64,000 nucleotides of DNA, from contig JBALTG010000003.1 of NCBI GenBank assembly GCA_036964625.1, forward strand, positions 1 to 64,000, written 5' to 3'. This DNA is from Motiliproteus sp036964625 (GTDB lineage: Bacteria; Pseudomonadota; Gammaproteobacteria; Pseudomonadales; Balneatricaceae). Below, piece after piece: positions 33,249 through 42,645 of the stretch. A program made the translations under genes and the position numbers. Numbering within the stretch: the stretch's first letter is position 1; each line of letters begins with the position of its first letter. The notes under the pieces are model-generated. The model saw nothing but the letters and a program-made list of their open reading frames with translations. It was not told where the DNA came from and did not search any database.

Positions 33249-34352
33249 TTAGCGCGCACTGTGACCGGTATTCAGTTTACGTTCGAGGTATTGGCTGTAG
33301 CGCGACATGCTGAAGCAGAAGATCCAGAACACGAAAGCGACAAAGGCATAGCCTTCAATCGAGTAGCCCAACCACTTAGGGTCGGACAGGGCCGCCTGGA
33401 CAATCGCCAATAGGTCGAACAGACCGATAATCAGTACCAGCGAGGTGTCTTTAAACAGGGCGATAAAGGTATTAACAATGCCGGGGATCATGATCTTTAG
33501 CGCCTGAGGCAGCACAATAAACCCCATCTTTTTCCAGTAACTCAGTCCCAGGGCATCGGCTGCTTCATACTGACCCTTGGGGATCGCCTGCAAGCCGCCA
33601 CGGATAACCTCTGCCATATAGGCCGATTGGAATAGGGTGATGCCGATCAGGGCGCGCATCAGCTTATCGAAATTGATCTCTTCGGATACGAACAGCGGCA
33701 GCATCACCGAGGCCATAAACAGGATTGTGATCAGCGGCACTCCGCGCCACATCTCGATAAACACCGTGCAGAAACTACGCACGGCGGCCATCTCCGAGCG
33801 TCGACCCAGTGCCAGGAAAATACCGATGGGTAATGAGGCGACGATGCCCACCAGTGCCAGTACCAGGGTTAGGCTCAGTCCTCCCCATTTGTGGGTTTCG
33901 ACCAGCGTCAGTCCGAACGAGCCGCCGTACAGCATGAAAAAGGCGATGACCGGGAAGACGGTTAGGGCAAAAAGTGCGATCCAGCCTTTGTTCGGCGTTC
34001 CCTCATAGATCAAGGCGCCAACCTGTAGCGCCAGTAACGCGAACAGGATGTTGATCCGCCAGTATTCGGCTTCGGGATAAAAACCGTAGATGAATTGGTC
34101 CAACCGCACCGAGATAAATACCCAGCAAGCACCGCCGCTGGTGCAGGCCTCACGGCTGTCACCCACCCAATCAGAATCGATAAAGACCCACTGGAACGCA
34201 GGGATCAAGGTAGACCAGAGCAGGTAGCCGACGATCAGCGTCAGGATCGAGTAGAACGGCGTAGAAAAAAGATTGATCCGCAGCCAGCCAATCACCCCGG
34301 AGGTATTGCTGGGTGGGGGCAGGTCGGGAAGTTTGGTGTCATTAATAATCAT
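33249..34352 (-). CDS. aapM: amino-acid ABC transporter permease AapM
   Basis: The 367-residue protein has an N-terminal extension with several membrane spans and a Cys pair (EACTSGGACW), then a His/Glu/Gln-type permease domain with RGVPLITILF and GGLQAIPKGQYEAADALGLSYWKKMGFIVLPQALKI (the EAA loop that contacts AapP). The long N-terminus is normal for AapM. Its ATG follows the aapQ stop by one base. Confidence 0.92.
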   Translation of the reverse strand: MIINDTKLPDLPPPSNTSGVIGWLRINLFSTPFYSILTLIVGYLLWSTLIPAFQWVFIDSDWVGDSREACTSGGACWVFISVRLDQFIYGFYPEAEYWRINILFALLALQVGALIYEGTPNKGWIALFALTVFPVIAFFMLYGGSFGLTLVETHKWGGLSLTLVLALVGIVASLPIGIFLALGRRSEMAAVRSFCTVFIEMWRGVPLITILFMASVMLPLFVSEEINFDKLMRALIGITLFQSAYMAEVIRGGLQAIPKGQYEAADALGLSYWKKMGFIVLPQALKIMIPGIVNTFIALFKDTSLVLIIGLFDLLAIVQAALSDPKWLGYSIEGYAFVAFVFWIFCFSMSRYSQYLERKLNTGHSAR

Positions 34353-34353
34353 A

Positions 34354-35544
34354 TTAGCGCTCCACCAGCGACATGCGTCTGTTGTACAGATTCATCAGCA
34401 TCGACACCAGCAGGTTGATGGTCAGATAAACCGCCATGGTCATGAAGATGATCTCGATCGCCTGACCGGTCTGGTTGAGGGTGGTACCCATAAAGACTGA
34501 CACCAGATCCGGATAGCCGATCGCGGTGGCCAGCGATGAGTTTTTGATCAGGTTCAGGTATTGACTGGTCAGCGGGGGGATGATGACCCGCATTGCCTGG
34601 GGGATCACGATCAGCTGTAGAGTCTTGGTTCTGCTGAGTCCCAGGGCACTCGCAGCTTCGGACTGACCATGGCTGACCGCCAGGATGCCGGAACGGACAA
34701 TCTCGGCGATGAACGTGCCGGTATAGACTGAGAGTGCGATCAGCAGCGCCATCAGTTCAGGGATGACGGTAGCGCCCCCCCTGAAGTTGAAACCTTTGAG
34801 GGCCGGTTGGTCCCAACTCATCGGCGAGCCCGCCAGCAGATAGGCCAGTAGCGGTAAACCGATCAGCAGCGCCAGTGAGGTCCAGATAACCGGGAAGCGT
34901 TGGCCGGTCGTATCCTGGCGTTTATGGTTCCAGCGCAGCAGAAATATCACCGCGCTGATGGCGATTGCGAGCGCAATAAAGACCACCGAAAATCCCGACT
35001 CGAGTACCGGCCAGGGCAAGTACAGACCGCGGTTATTCAGGAAGGCTCCGCCGATCTCGATACTGGCACGAGGCAGGGGCAGCGGTTGGAGTACGGCCAC
35101 ATACCAAAACAGGATCTGCAGCAGTAGCGGGATGTTACGGAAAATTTCGATATAGGCGGTGGCCACCTTGTTGATCAGCCAGTTTTTAGAGAGTCGGGCG
35201 ATCCCCATCACAAAACCGAGCGTGGTTGCCAGAATAACACCCAGAAAAGAGACCAACAGGGTGTTGAGCAGGCCGACCAGAAAGGTCCGGCCAAAGCTGT
35301 AGGTGGCATCGTAGGGGAGCAGCGATAACAGTATTTCGAAACCGGCCGACTGATTAAGAAAAGCGAATCCGGTGGTGATACCGCGTTTTTCAAGATTAAA
35401 CAGCGCATTGGAGATGATATAGGCAAAAAAACCCAGTACCGTCAAAACCATCAATACTTGAAACAACAGTGCCCGTTTGTCGGGGTCGTTCCAGAATTTG
35501 GGTTTCGAGGAGGGGGCCACGCCTTTAGTTACATCAGAGGGCAT
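34354..35544 (-). CDS. aapQ: amino-acid ABC transporter permease AapQ
   Basis: The 396-residue permease has the family-typical large insertion between the first membrane spans, with RNIPLLLQILFWYVAVLQPLP and the EAA loop GILAVSHGQSEAASALGLSRTKTLQLIVIPQAMRVIIPP. It pairs with AapM to form the membrane channel. It is separated from aapJ by 158 bp that hold tandem repeats and a strong hairpin. Confidence 0.92.
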   Translation of the reverse strand: MPSDVTKGVAPSSKPKFWNDPDKRALLFQVLMVLTVLGFFAYIISNALFNLEKRGITTGFAFLNQSAGFEILLSLLPYDATYSFGRTFLVGLLNTLLVSFLGVILATTLGFVMGIARLSKNWLINKVATAYIEIFRNIPLLLQILFWYVAVLQPLPLPRASIEIGGAFLNNRGLYLPWPVLESGFSVVFIALAIAISAVIFLLRWNHKRQDTTGQRFPVIWTSLALLIGLPLLAYLLAGSPMSWDQPALKGFNFRGGATVIPELMALLIALSVYTGTFIAEIVRSGILAVSHGQSEAASALGLSRTKTLQLIVIPQAMRVIIPPLTSQYLNLIKNSSLATAIGYPDLVSVFMGTTLNQTGQAIEIIFMTMAVYLTINLLVSMLMNLYNRRMSLVER

Positions 35545-35582
35545 GGAAGTGCTCCAAAATTGTGGATCAGATTATCAGTATA

Positions 35583-35640
35583 GTTATGAATATGTAGTTA
35601 TTAGCATGTAGTTATGAGCGAAGTTATGACTCAGTTATGA
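35583..35640. repeat. GTTATGA repeats between aapJ and aapQ
   Basis: GTTATGA or GTTATTA occurs at 35583, 35597, 35611, 35623 and 35634; the first three are exactly 14 bp apart within TAGTTATGAATATG-like units. The region is A/T rich and untranslated. Confidence 0.85.
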
Positions 35641-35654
35641 ACATAGCGTAACAG

Positions 35655-35683
35655 CGGCCGGTGAAGGCGATGTTCACCGGCCG
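35655..35683 (-). promoter_or_regulatory. 11-bp stem-loop downstream of aapJ
   Basis: CGGCCGGTGAA (35655-35665) pairs perfectly with TTCACCGGCCG (35673-35683). It starts 20 bases after the aapJ stop in the direction of transcription and has no T-tract. It probably stabilises the aapJ mRNA or lowers read-through into aapQMP, giving more binding protein than permease (inference). Confidence 0.7.
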
Positions 35684-35702
35684 TTTGGCGCTCAATGCAT
35701 GA

Positions 35703-36725
35703 TTAACGCATAGGTGGCGCGTACATGAAGCCGCCTTTGCTCCAGAGCGCGTTGACGCCACGGGCTATCTTCAGGGGTGAGCCGGAACCGACATTGCGCT
35801 CAAACGCCTCGCCATAGTTCCCGACCTGCTTGACGATCTGGTAGGCCCAGTCATCGCTCAGATCCATGCCGGATCCCTTCGGGCCGTCTATCCCGACAAA
35901 GCGGGTGATATTAGGGTTGGTGCTTTTTTTCATCGCGTCGATGTTGGCCGAGTTCAGTCCCAGTTCTTCGGCGTTGATCATGGCATTGAGGGACCACTTG
36001 ACGATGTTGAACCACTGATCGTCACCTTGACGAACAACGGGGCCCAGCGGTTCCTTAGAGATAACCTCCGGCAGAACGATGGCGCTGCCTGGATCTGCTA
36101 GCTTGATCCGCAGGGCGTAGAGTTGGGATTGGTCAGAGGTCACCATGTCGCAACGACCGGCTTCAAACCCTTTTATGGTCTGATCAGAAGTATCGAATAC
36201 CACCGGCGAGAAGCTCATCTTGTGCTCGCGGAAGTAGTCCGACAGGTTTAGCTCAGTCGTCGTTCCCGATTGAATGCAGACCGCAGCGCCATCAAGTTCA
36301 AGCGCATTTTTTACCCCCAATTTATTGCTGACCATAAAGCCCTGGCCGTCATAGTAGCTAACCCCAGCGAAATTAAGGCCCAGGGTGGTGTCGCGGGTCT
36401 GGGTCCAGGTGGTGTTACGTGACAGCACGTCTATTTCACCGGACTGGAGTGCGGTAAAGCGCTCCTTGGCGGTCAGCGGGATATATTTAACTTTGGAGGC
36501 ATCGCCCAGCGTTGCCGCAGCGACGGCACGGCAGACATCGACATCCATCCCTTGCCAGTTGCCTTTTTCATCGGGGTTGGAGAAACCGGGCAGGCCGGTA
36601 GAGACGCCGCACTGGACAAAACCTTTGCTTTTAACCGCATCGAGGGTCGTGCTGGCGGCTTGAGCGCCTGACACCATGCCTATAGCGATGGCTGAAATTG
36701 CGGCAAGAGAAGTGATTTTTTTCAT
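35703..36725 (-). CDS. aapJ: general L-amino-acid binding protein AapJ
   Basis: The 340-residue periplasmic binding protein has a signal peptide (MKKITSLAAISAIAIGMVSGAQA) and a family-3 ligand fold: TLDAVKSKGFVQCGVSTGLPGFSNPDEKGNWQGMDVDVCRAVAAA-type start, TAKERFTALQSGEIDVLSRNTTWT, and an end with GGFMYAPPMR. It delivers amino acids to AapQMP. AAGGA upstream of the ATG is a good ribosome site. It is the first gene of the operon. Confidence 0.94.
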   Translation of the reverse strand: MKKITSLAAISAIAIGMVSGAQAASTTLDAVKSKGFVQCGVSTGLPGFSNPDEKGNWQGMDVDVCRAVAAATLGDASKVKYIPLTAKERFTALQSGEIDVLSRNTTWTQTRDTTLGLNFAGVSYYDGQGFMVSNKLGVKNALELDGAAVCIQSGTTTELNLSDYFREHKMSFSPVVFDTSDQTIKGFEAGRCDMVTSDQSQLYALRIKLADPGSAIVLPEVISKEPLGPVVRQGDDQWFNIVKWSLNAMINAEELGLNSANIDAMKKSTNPNITRFVGIDGPKGSGMDLSDDWAYQIVKQVGNYGEAFERNVGSGSPLKIARGVNALWSKGGFMYAPPMR

Positions 36726-37267
36726 AATTATTCCTTCTGTTGTCAGGTTGTCTGTGGGGCGAATCCTTCAGACAATGCACTAACGGGTAATGGTTGTTGT
36801 TATCCCGTACAGCAAGCGCTGTACCAACTGCTATTGGTTGTTTGGGGGCGCGCTAGTAGTGTGGTCCTATTTTGAGCCACAAACACATACTAGCAGTCGA
36901 CTTGACACCCTGCGTCTTACTAACCCGCAAATTGCACCAGAACACGCTTAGAAATCCTGGAGTAGGCGAGACAGCATGATTTACAGATCAGTAGGAGTCC
37001 TGTTTGTTTTAGGCCCGGTTAAGGCAAAAAGGCGGGCTGTCCTGATCTCAGGCTCTCCCCTCTATCCACTATTTTTGCTAAAGTGGCGGCCCTGAATGCT
37101 GGCCGTATTATTGATCCCTGTTATCTCCTGGGTGATGCAGTGAGCGGTTACACAAAGCCATTTATTTAAGCTGCGAGCGCTCGTCGGGCTTAACGCGATT
37201 CGATACCGATCTGGCATTGAAAGTTATGCTGACTCGGAGTCGTCAACTGACTGATAAGGTAGATCCC
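36726..37267. other. intergenic region between aapJ and gcvP
   Basis: About 540 bp between divergent genes. I looked for the conserved cores of a glycine riboswitch ahead of gcvP and did not find them. A GCCCG...CGGGC hairpin lies at about 37013-37037. No gene is evident. Confidence 0.5.
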
Positions 37268-40165
37268 ATGAATCACTCTGTCCCGTTGTCTTTGCAGGCA
37301 CTGGAGAATCAAAGCGAATTTGGTCAGCGTCATCTCGGGCCTGATACCGCGCAACAGCAACAGATGCTGGAGCGGTTGGGGGTTACCTCGTTATCGGGGT
37401 TGATTGAGCAGACGGTGCCGGGTTCCATCCGGCTCCCGGATGGCTTGTCGCAGGCGGCGGGGGTTACAGAGCGGGATATGTTGACCCGGCTTAAGGCGTT
37501 GGCCGCCAAGAATATCATCAATAAATCCTATATCGGCAGCGGTTATTACAACACCCTGGTGCCGAATGTGATTCTGCGTAATGTGCTGGAAAACCCCGGC
37601 TGGTACACCGCTTACACCCCCTATCAACCTGAGATCGCCCAGGGTCGTCTTGAAGCGCTGCTGAACTTCCAGCAGATGGTGATGGATCTGACCGGTATGG
37701 ATCTGGCCAACGCCTCGTTGTTGGATGAAGCGACCGCCGCGGCTGAAGCGATGGCGCTCTGTAAGCGTGCCAATCGCAAGAAGAGCAATCTGTTTCTAGT
37801 CGATGAGCAGGTTCATCCGCAGACACTCGATGTGATTAAAACCCGGGCTGAATATTTTGGCTTTGAGGTGATCGTCGGTGCGCTTGAGGATCTGCTCGAT
37901 AAGCACGATGCGTTTGGGGTGATGATGCAGTATCCGGGGACCACCGGTGCGATCTGTGATATCGAAGCCCTGATCAATAAAGCCCGCTCTCAAAAAGCGA
38001 TGACCTGTGTTGCCGCCGATCTGCTTAGCCTGGTGGTGTTGCAAGCGCCGGGCGAGTTGGGCGCCGATGTGGTGTTTGGTTCGGCGCAGCGATTTGGTGT
38101 GCCGATGGGTTTTGGGGGCCCGCATGCGGCATTTTTTGCGACCAGCGACAAACAGAAGCGCTCAGCTCCGGGACGTATTATCGGGGTCTCTATCGACAGT
38201 CGGGGTAATCCGGCGCTACGGATGGCGATGCAGACCCGCGAGCAGCATATTCGCCGCGAGAAGGCCACATCCAATATCTGTACCGCTCAGGCGTTGCTGG
38301 CCAATATGGCTGTTTTCTACGCCATCTACCATGGGCCTGAGGGGCTGGAACGGATCGCCGGGCGGGTGCTGCGACTCACCACGCTGCTGGCGCACGGATT
38401 GCAGGCGAAAGGCGTTAAGCTGCTGCACGACAGCTGGTTCGATACTCTGACTCTGGTTGTGGGCGAGCGGCAGCAGGCGATCGCTGAGCGTTGCTATGCC
38501 CAGGGCGTTAACCTGCGTGTGCTCGATAGCGACAAGCTGGGTATCAGTCTGGATGAGTCCACCACGGCGAACGATGTCGTGCAGTTATTTGATCTGCTCC
38601 TCGGTGCGGATCATGGTCTCAGCATTGAACACTTGGATGCAGCCGTCTGTACGGGTGGCGCTTCAGGGGTGCCAGCTGCGCGGGTGCGTCACAGCGATTT
38701 TCTGACCCACCCGGTGTTCAATAGTTATCACTCTGAAACCGAGATGCTACGTTATCTCAAGCGTTTGGAAAACAAAGATTTCAGCCTTGCTCACGGCATG
38801 ATTCCGCTGGGGTCCTGCACCATGAAGCTCAATGCCACCGCGCAGATGATCCCGGTTACCTGGCCCGAATTCGCTAATGTGCACCCGTTTGCTCCGCGTG
38901 ATCAGGTGCAGGGGTATATGCAGTTGATCGACGAGCTTGAGGCGCTGCTGGTCGATGTGACCGGCTACGACAAGATCTCGATGCAGCCCAACTCCGGCGC
39001 TCAGGGTGAATATGCCGGGCTACTGGCCATTCGCAAGTATCAGCAGAGTATCGGTGAGAGCCATCGGGATATCTGCCTGATTCCCAGTTCTGCACATGGG
39101 ACCAACCCCGCATCGGCGACGATGGCCGCGTTGAACGTGGTGGTGGTTGAGTGTGACGCCCAGGGTAATGTTGATATCGCCGATCTGACCGCCAAGGCGG
39201 AGCAGCATAAAGAGCGGTTATCCTGTCTGATGCTGACCTATCCCTCGACCCACGGCGTGTTTGAAGAGGGGGTTAAGGGGATCTGTGATGTCGTCCATGC
39301 CAACGGCGGCCAGGTCTATATGGATGGGGCCAACATGAACGCTCAGGTGGGGGTCTCTAAACCGGGTCTGATCGGTTCCGATGTATCACACCTGAATCTG
39401 CATAAGACTTTTGCCATTCCGCATGGCGGCGGCGGTCCGGGTATGGGGCCGATCGGGGTTAAGAGTCATCTGGCACCGTTTCTGCCCAATCATGCCGTCA
39501 GTCCCATTACCGGCCCTAAGGTAGAGATCGGGGCGGTCTCGGCAACCCCCTTTGGCAGTGCGTCAATCCTGACCATCTCCTGGGCGTATTGTGTCCTGCT
39601 GGGGCGCGAAGGGCTGCAGCGCAATACCGAAGTTGCGATTCTGAACGCCAACTACCTAACAGAGAAGCTCAGCGAGCACTATCCGGTACTCTATCGCGGA
39701 CGCAACAATCGGGTGGCGCATGAGTGCATCATCGACATCCGCCCCATTAAAGAGCTCTGTGGTATCACCGAGGAAGATATTGCCAAACGGCTGATGGATT
39801 TCGGTTTTCACGCGCCGACCATGTCGTTCCCGGTACCTGGTACGTTGATGATCGAGCCCACCGAGTCGGAATCCAAGGTTGAGCTGGATCGCTTTATCGA
39901 GGCGATGGTGGCGATTCGCGCGGAGATACGCCAGGTTGAGAGCGGTGCCATCGATGCCGATAACAACCCTCTGAGGCGCGCACCGCACACCCAGGCGGAT
40001 ATTATCGAGGGAGACTGGAGTCGCCCTTATTCGCGTGAACAGGCGGTGTTCCCGGTGCCCGGGTTAAAACACAATAAATTCTGGCCGACGGTAAACCGAA
40101 TCGATAATGTTTACGGCGATCGTAACCTGTTCTGTAGCTGCCCTGCGGTCGAGGATTACCGCTAA
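37268..40165 (+). CDS. gcvP: glycine dehydrogenase (decarboxylating), P-protein
   Basis: The ATG at 37268 begins MNHSVPLSLQALENQSEFGQRHLGP and gives 965 residues, as usual for the single-chain P-protein. The PLP-binding lysine is in NLHKTFAIPHGGGGPG; other hallmarks are GTNPASATMAAL and the C-terminal MIEPTESESKVELDRF. It decarboxylates glycine and passes the aminomethyl group to GcvH. The gcvT and gcvH genes are not adjacent. Its stop overlaps the start of the next gene by one base (TAATG), so the GST-like protein is co-translated. Confidence 0.96.
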   Translation: MNHSVPLSLQALENQSEFGQRHLGPDTAQQQQMLERLGVTSLSGLIEQTVPGSIRLPDGLSQAAGVTERDMLTRLKALAAKNIINKSYIGSGYYNTLVPNVILRNVLENPGWYTAYTPYQPEIAQGRLEALLNFQQMVMDLTGMDLANASLLDEATAAAEAMALCKRANRKKSNLFLVDEQVHPQTLDVIKTRAEYFGFEVIVGALEDLLDKHDAFGVMMQYPGTTGAICDIEALINKARSQKAMTCVAADLLSLVVLQAPGELGADVVFGSAQRFGVPMGFGGPHAAFFATSDKQKRSAPGRIIGVSIDSRGNPALRMAMQTREQHIRREKATSNICTAQALLANMAVFYAIYHGPEGLERIAGRVLRLTTLLAHGLQAKGVKLLHDSWFDTLTLVVGERQQAIAERCYAQGVNLRVLDSDKLGISLDESTTANDVVQLFDLLLGADHGLSIEHLDAAVCTGGASGVPAARVRHSDFLTHPVFNSYHSETEMLRYLKRLENKDFSLAHGMIPLGSCTMKLNATAQMIPVTWPEFANVHPFAPRDQVQGYMQLIDELEALLVDVTGYDKISMQPNSGAQGEYAGLLAIRKYQQSIGESHRDICLIPSSAHGTNPASATMAALNVVVVECDAQGNVDIADLTAKAEQHKERLSCLMLTYPSTHGVFEEGVKGICDVVHANGGQVYMDGANMNAQVGVSKPGLIGSDVSHLNLHKTFAIPHGGGGPGMGPIGVKSHLAPFLPNHAVSPITGPKVEIGAVSATPFGSASILTISWAYCVLLGREGLQRNTEVAILNANYLTEKLSEHYPVLYRGRNNRVAHECIIDIRPIKELCGITEEDIAKRLMDFGFHAPTMSFPVPGTLMIEPTESESKVELDRFIEAMVAIRAEIRQVESGAIDADNNPLRRAPHTQADIIEGDWSRPYSREQAVFPVPGLKHNKFWPTVNRIDNVYGDRNLFCSCPAVEDYR

Positions 40166-40860
40166 TGCTAGCGCAACCTGACCCTGATAACCCAGGTCTG
40201 ATCAAACTATGGCACTGCCACAGTGCCCGTTCGCTGCGACCCTTGTGGGCGTTGGAAGAGATGGGGCTGGCGTATCAGCTAGAGGTGCTGGCGTTTCCGC
40301 CCCGGGTGTTCCATAAGGAGTACTTCGAGGTTAATGTGCTCGGCACCGTGCCGTTTTTTGATGACGGTGAGGCGCAGATGACCGAGTCGGTGGCTATCTG
40401 TCAGTACCTGGTCGCGCGCTATCAGCAGTACCCGCTGGGGCTGGAGGTCGAGCATCCGGAGTACGCCGATTACCTTAACTGGCTCAGCCAGAGCGATGCC
40501 ACCCTGACTTTTCCGCTGGCCGTTGCCCTGCGCTACAGTCTGGTTGAGCCGCAGGAACGACGTTTGCCGCAGGCATCTGAGGATTACGCGCGCTGGTTTC
40601 TGGCGCGTCTACGGCGTCTCGATCGGCATATCCAGGCGCGCGAGTTTTTGGTTGCCGAGCGCTTCACGATTGCCGATATCGCTATCGGCTACGCGTTGCA
40701 TTTTGGTTCGATCCTGGGGTTGGATGTGCACTACACGCCTCAGGTAAAGGCCTATCTTGAGCGCTTGCGGGCCCGTCCAGGCTTCCAGCGGGCCGATCGG
40801 CAGGGCGCTGATCAGAACCCCTTTAAGGGGATAAGGCTGCAGTTGCTTGATCAGCCTTGA
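40165..40860 (+). CDS. glutathione S-transferase family protein
   Basis: The 231-residue protein has a thioredoxin-fold N-terminal domain (LIKLWHCHSARSLRPLWALEEMGL, where Ser in SARS is the likely glutathione-binding residue; VLGTVPFFDDGEAQMTESVAICQYLV) and an all-helical C-terminal domain (ERFTIADIAIGYAL contains the N-capping box). It is coupled to gcvP by a one-base overlap. Substrate unknown. Its last 10 bases overlap the convergent gene at 40851. Confidence 0.88.
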   Translation: MLAQPDPDNPGLIKLWHCHSARSLRPLWALEEMGLAYQLEVLAFPPRVFHKEYFEVNVLGTVPFFDDGEAQMTESVAICQYLVARYQQYPLGLEVEHPEYADYLNWLSQSDATLTFPLAVALRYSLVEPQERRLPQASEDYARWFLARLRRLDRHIQAREFLVAERFTIADIAIGYALHFGSILGLDVHYTPQVKAYLERLRARPGFQRADRQGADQNPFKGIRLQLLDQP

Positions 40861-42008
40861 TCGCTCTGCTTAAACGGCAGATGCTCGCGAGCTTGCGCCA
40901 TGTAGGCCGCTATGTGCTGCCGCTCCTGGATTAATGCATGCTGCACCGCCCGGTGTAGTCCCGGATGTCTGATCCAGTGCAGCGAGCTGGTTTGGGTAGG
41001 TTCAAAACCGCGTACCAGTTTGTGTTCGCCCTGGGTGCCGGGGTCGAATCGCTGCAGCTTGCGTTCGATCGCAAATTCGATCCCCTGATAGTAACAGGCT
41101 TCAAAATGCAGGCAGTCGAATTCGGGGTCTCCGCCCCACCAGCGACCGTACAGGCAGTGTTGATCAAATAGAAACAGCGCCGCCCCGACCGTCTGTTGTT
41201 TGTGCTCGGCCACTACCAGCATCATGCTGTCGCGCAGGCCTGCATGGATGCGCACGAAAAAATCCCAGTTCAGGTAGGGTGTTTGACCGCGTAGCTGATA
41301 GGTCTGTTGGTAGAAGCTGAAAAATTTCCGCAGCCCTTCCAGGTCCAACTCCATGCCGCAGAGTCGGCGTAGTTTGACGCCCTGTTCCTGGACCCGGCGT
41401 CGCTCGCGGCGGATCGTCTTGCGCTTGCGTGAGCTGAAACGTTGCAGGAAATGCTCAAAATCGCGGTAATCCGCATTCAGCCAGTGAAACTGACAGTCGT
41501 GGCGTTCGAGCAGTTCTTCGGGTTCCGGCCAGGCGGAGCGGATCTGCTCACGGCATCGCTTATCTGCAAACAGCAAGTGCCAGCCGGATGCGTGTTGCAG
41601 ATGCGCCTGCTGCGCCAGTTTCTGCAATAGTGTGCGGGTTGACTCCGCAGGGCTATCAGCGGCCAGCCCCAGGCGCTGGCCGCAGGTCGGGGTGAAGGGC
41701 AGGGCGGTAACCAGTTTGGGGTAGTAGCGGATGCCAGCCTGGTGGCTGGCGTCAGCCCAGCTCCAATCAAACACATACTCGCCGTAAGAGTGCTGTTTAA
41801 GATACAGCGGCAGCGCCGCCAGGGGTTGTAGGGCTGCGGATTGCAGCAGCAGGTGCTGGGGGATCCAGCCGCTTGCCGGGGTCAGGCTGTGGCTCTCCTC
41901 CAGGGCGGCCAGAAACGTGTGGCTGGGCAGCGGTTGTGGGCCGAATAAGTGCTGCCAATGAGCCGGATCGATCTGCTGGATGCGCTCGATAACCTGGACT
42001 TGGATCAC
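40851..42008 (-). CDS. FemAB-like GNAT protein (DUF482/peptidogalycan family)
   Basis: The start is set at the GTG at 42008, giving 385 residues, because the family begins just before QVQVIERIQQIDPAHW; an in-frame GTG at 42056 would add 16 residues. Conserved segments include HTFLAALEESHSL, HSYGEYVFDWSWADA, FSSRKRKTIRRERRRV and GRWWGGDPEFDCLHFEACYYQGIEFAI. The family has an acyltransferase (FemAB/GNAT) fold of unknown substrate. It is divergent from the HIT gene; its stop overlaps the GST gene end by 10 bp. Confidence 0.85.
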   Translation of the reverse strand: MIQVQVIERIQQIDPAHWQHLFGPQPLPSHTFLAALEESHSLTPASGWIPQHLLLQSAALQPLAALPLYLKQHSYGEYVFDWSWADASHQAGIRYYPKLVTALPFTPTCGQRLGLAADSPAESTRTLLQKLAQQAHLQHASGWHLLFADKRCREQIRSAWPEPEELLERHDCQFHWLNADYRDFEHFLQRFSSRKRKTIRRERRRVQEQGVKLRRLCGMELDLEGLRKFFSFYQQTYQLRGQTPYLNWDFFVRIHAGLRDSMMLVVAEHKQQTVGAALFLFDQHCLYGRWWGGDPEFDCLHFEACYYQGIEFAIERKLQRFDPGTQGEHKLVRGFEPTQTSSLHWIRHPGLHRAVQHALIQERQHIAAYMAQAREHLPFKQSDQG

Positions 42009-42087
42009 GTATAAATGCTCACTCTGGCTTTGATCGCACAAGCATAGATCATACACTTGCTTATACTGTTTAAAAAAGGAGTTGGAT

Positions 42088-42588
42088 ATGACCGAGCTGA
42101 ACGCGAGTGCTGATATCGATTATGACCCTGAGCGCGAACTTGATCCTGAGCTGCATCTGTACCAGCTGCATCCCCAATTAGCCAAAGATTGCGTTGTCTT
42201 GGGGCGGTTTTCACTCTGTGATCTGTTGCTGATGAACGATGCCAATTATCCCTGGTTTATCCTGGTGCCAAGGCTGGCGGATGTGGGAGAGATATACCAC
42301 CTGTCAGCTAAGGATCAGCAGCAACTGATGCATGAGTCCTGCGTGCTTGCCTCGAACCTGGCGGATATCTTTAATGCCGATAAGATGAATATCGCGGCAC
42401 TGGGTAATGTTGTGCCTCAGCTGCATATTCATCACGTGGTGCGTTATCAGGGTGATCCCTGCTGGCCTGCACCGGTGTGGGGGCGTACTGATCCCAAGTA
42501 TTATGCCTCGGCTCAGATCGAAGCGTTGCGAGAACGGGTCAATACTCTGCTAGCGGACTGCGGCGCCTACCAGGCGGCGACCCTCTGA
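42088..42588 (+). CDS. HIT-family hydrolase
   Basis: The ATG at 42088, six bases after AAGGAG, starts a 166-residue protein. The histidine-triad region reads PQLHIHHVVRYQGDPCWPAPVWG, an HxHH pattern that lacks the third spaced His of the classical HxHxHxx motif but is usual in this proteobacterial HIT group. Such proteins act on nucleotide conjugates. It shares a short divergent promoter region with the FemAB-like gene. Confidence 0.9.
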   Translation: MTELNASADIDYDPERELDPELHLYQLHPQLAKDCVVLGRFSLCDLLLMNDANYPWFILVPRLADVGEIYHLSAKDQQQLMHESCVLASNLADIFNADKMNIAALGNVVPQLHIHHVVRYQGDPCWPAPVWGRTDPKYYASAQIEALRERVNTLLADCGAYQAATL

Positions 42589-42645
42589 AGGGCGGCCGGG
42601 TGAGCCGTGCCGGTCGCTGCCTCCGAGCGTTGGTATCGCCGGGGA

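Noticed and set aside
36726..37267. Glycine riboswitch ahead of gcvP
   Set aside because: I looked for the conserved aptamer cores and did not find them. A covariance search would be decisive.
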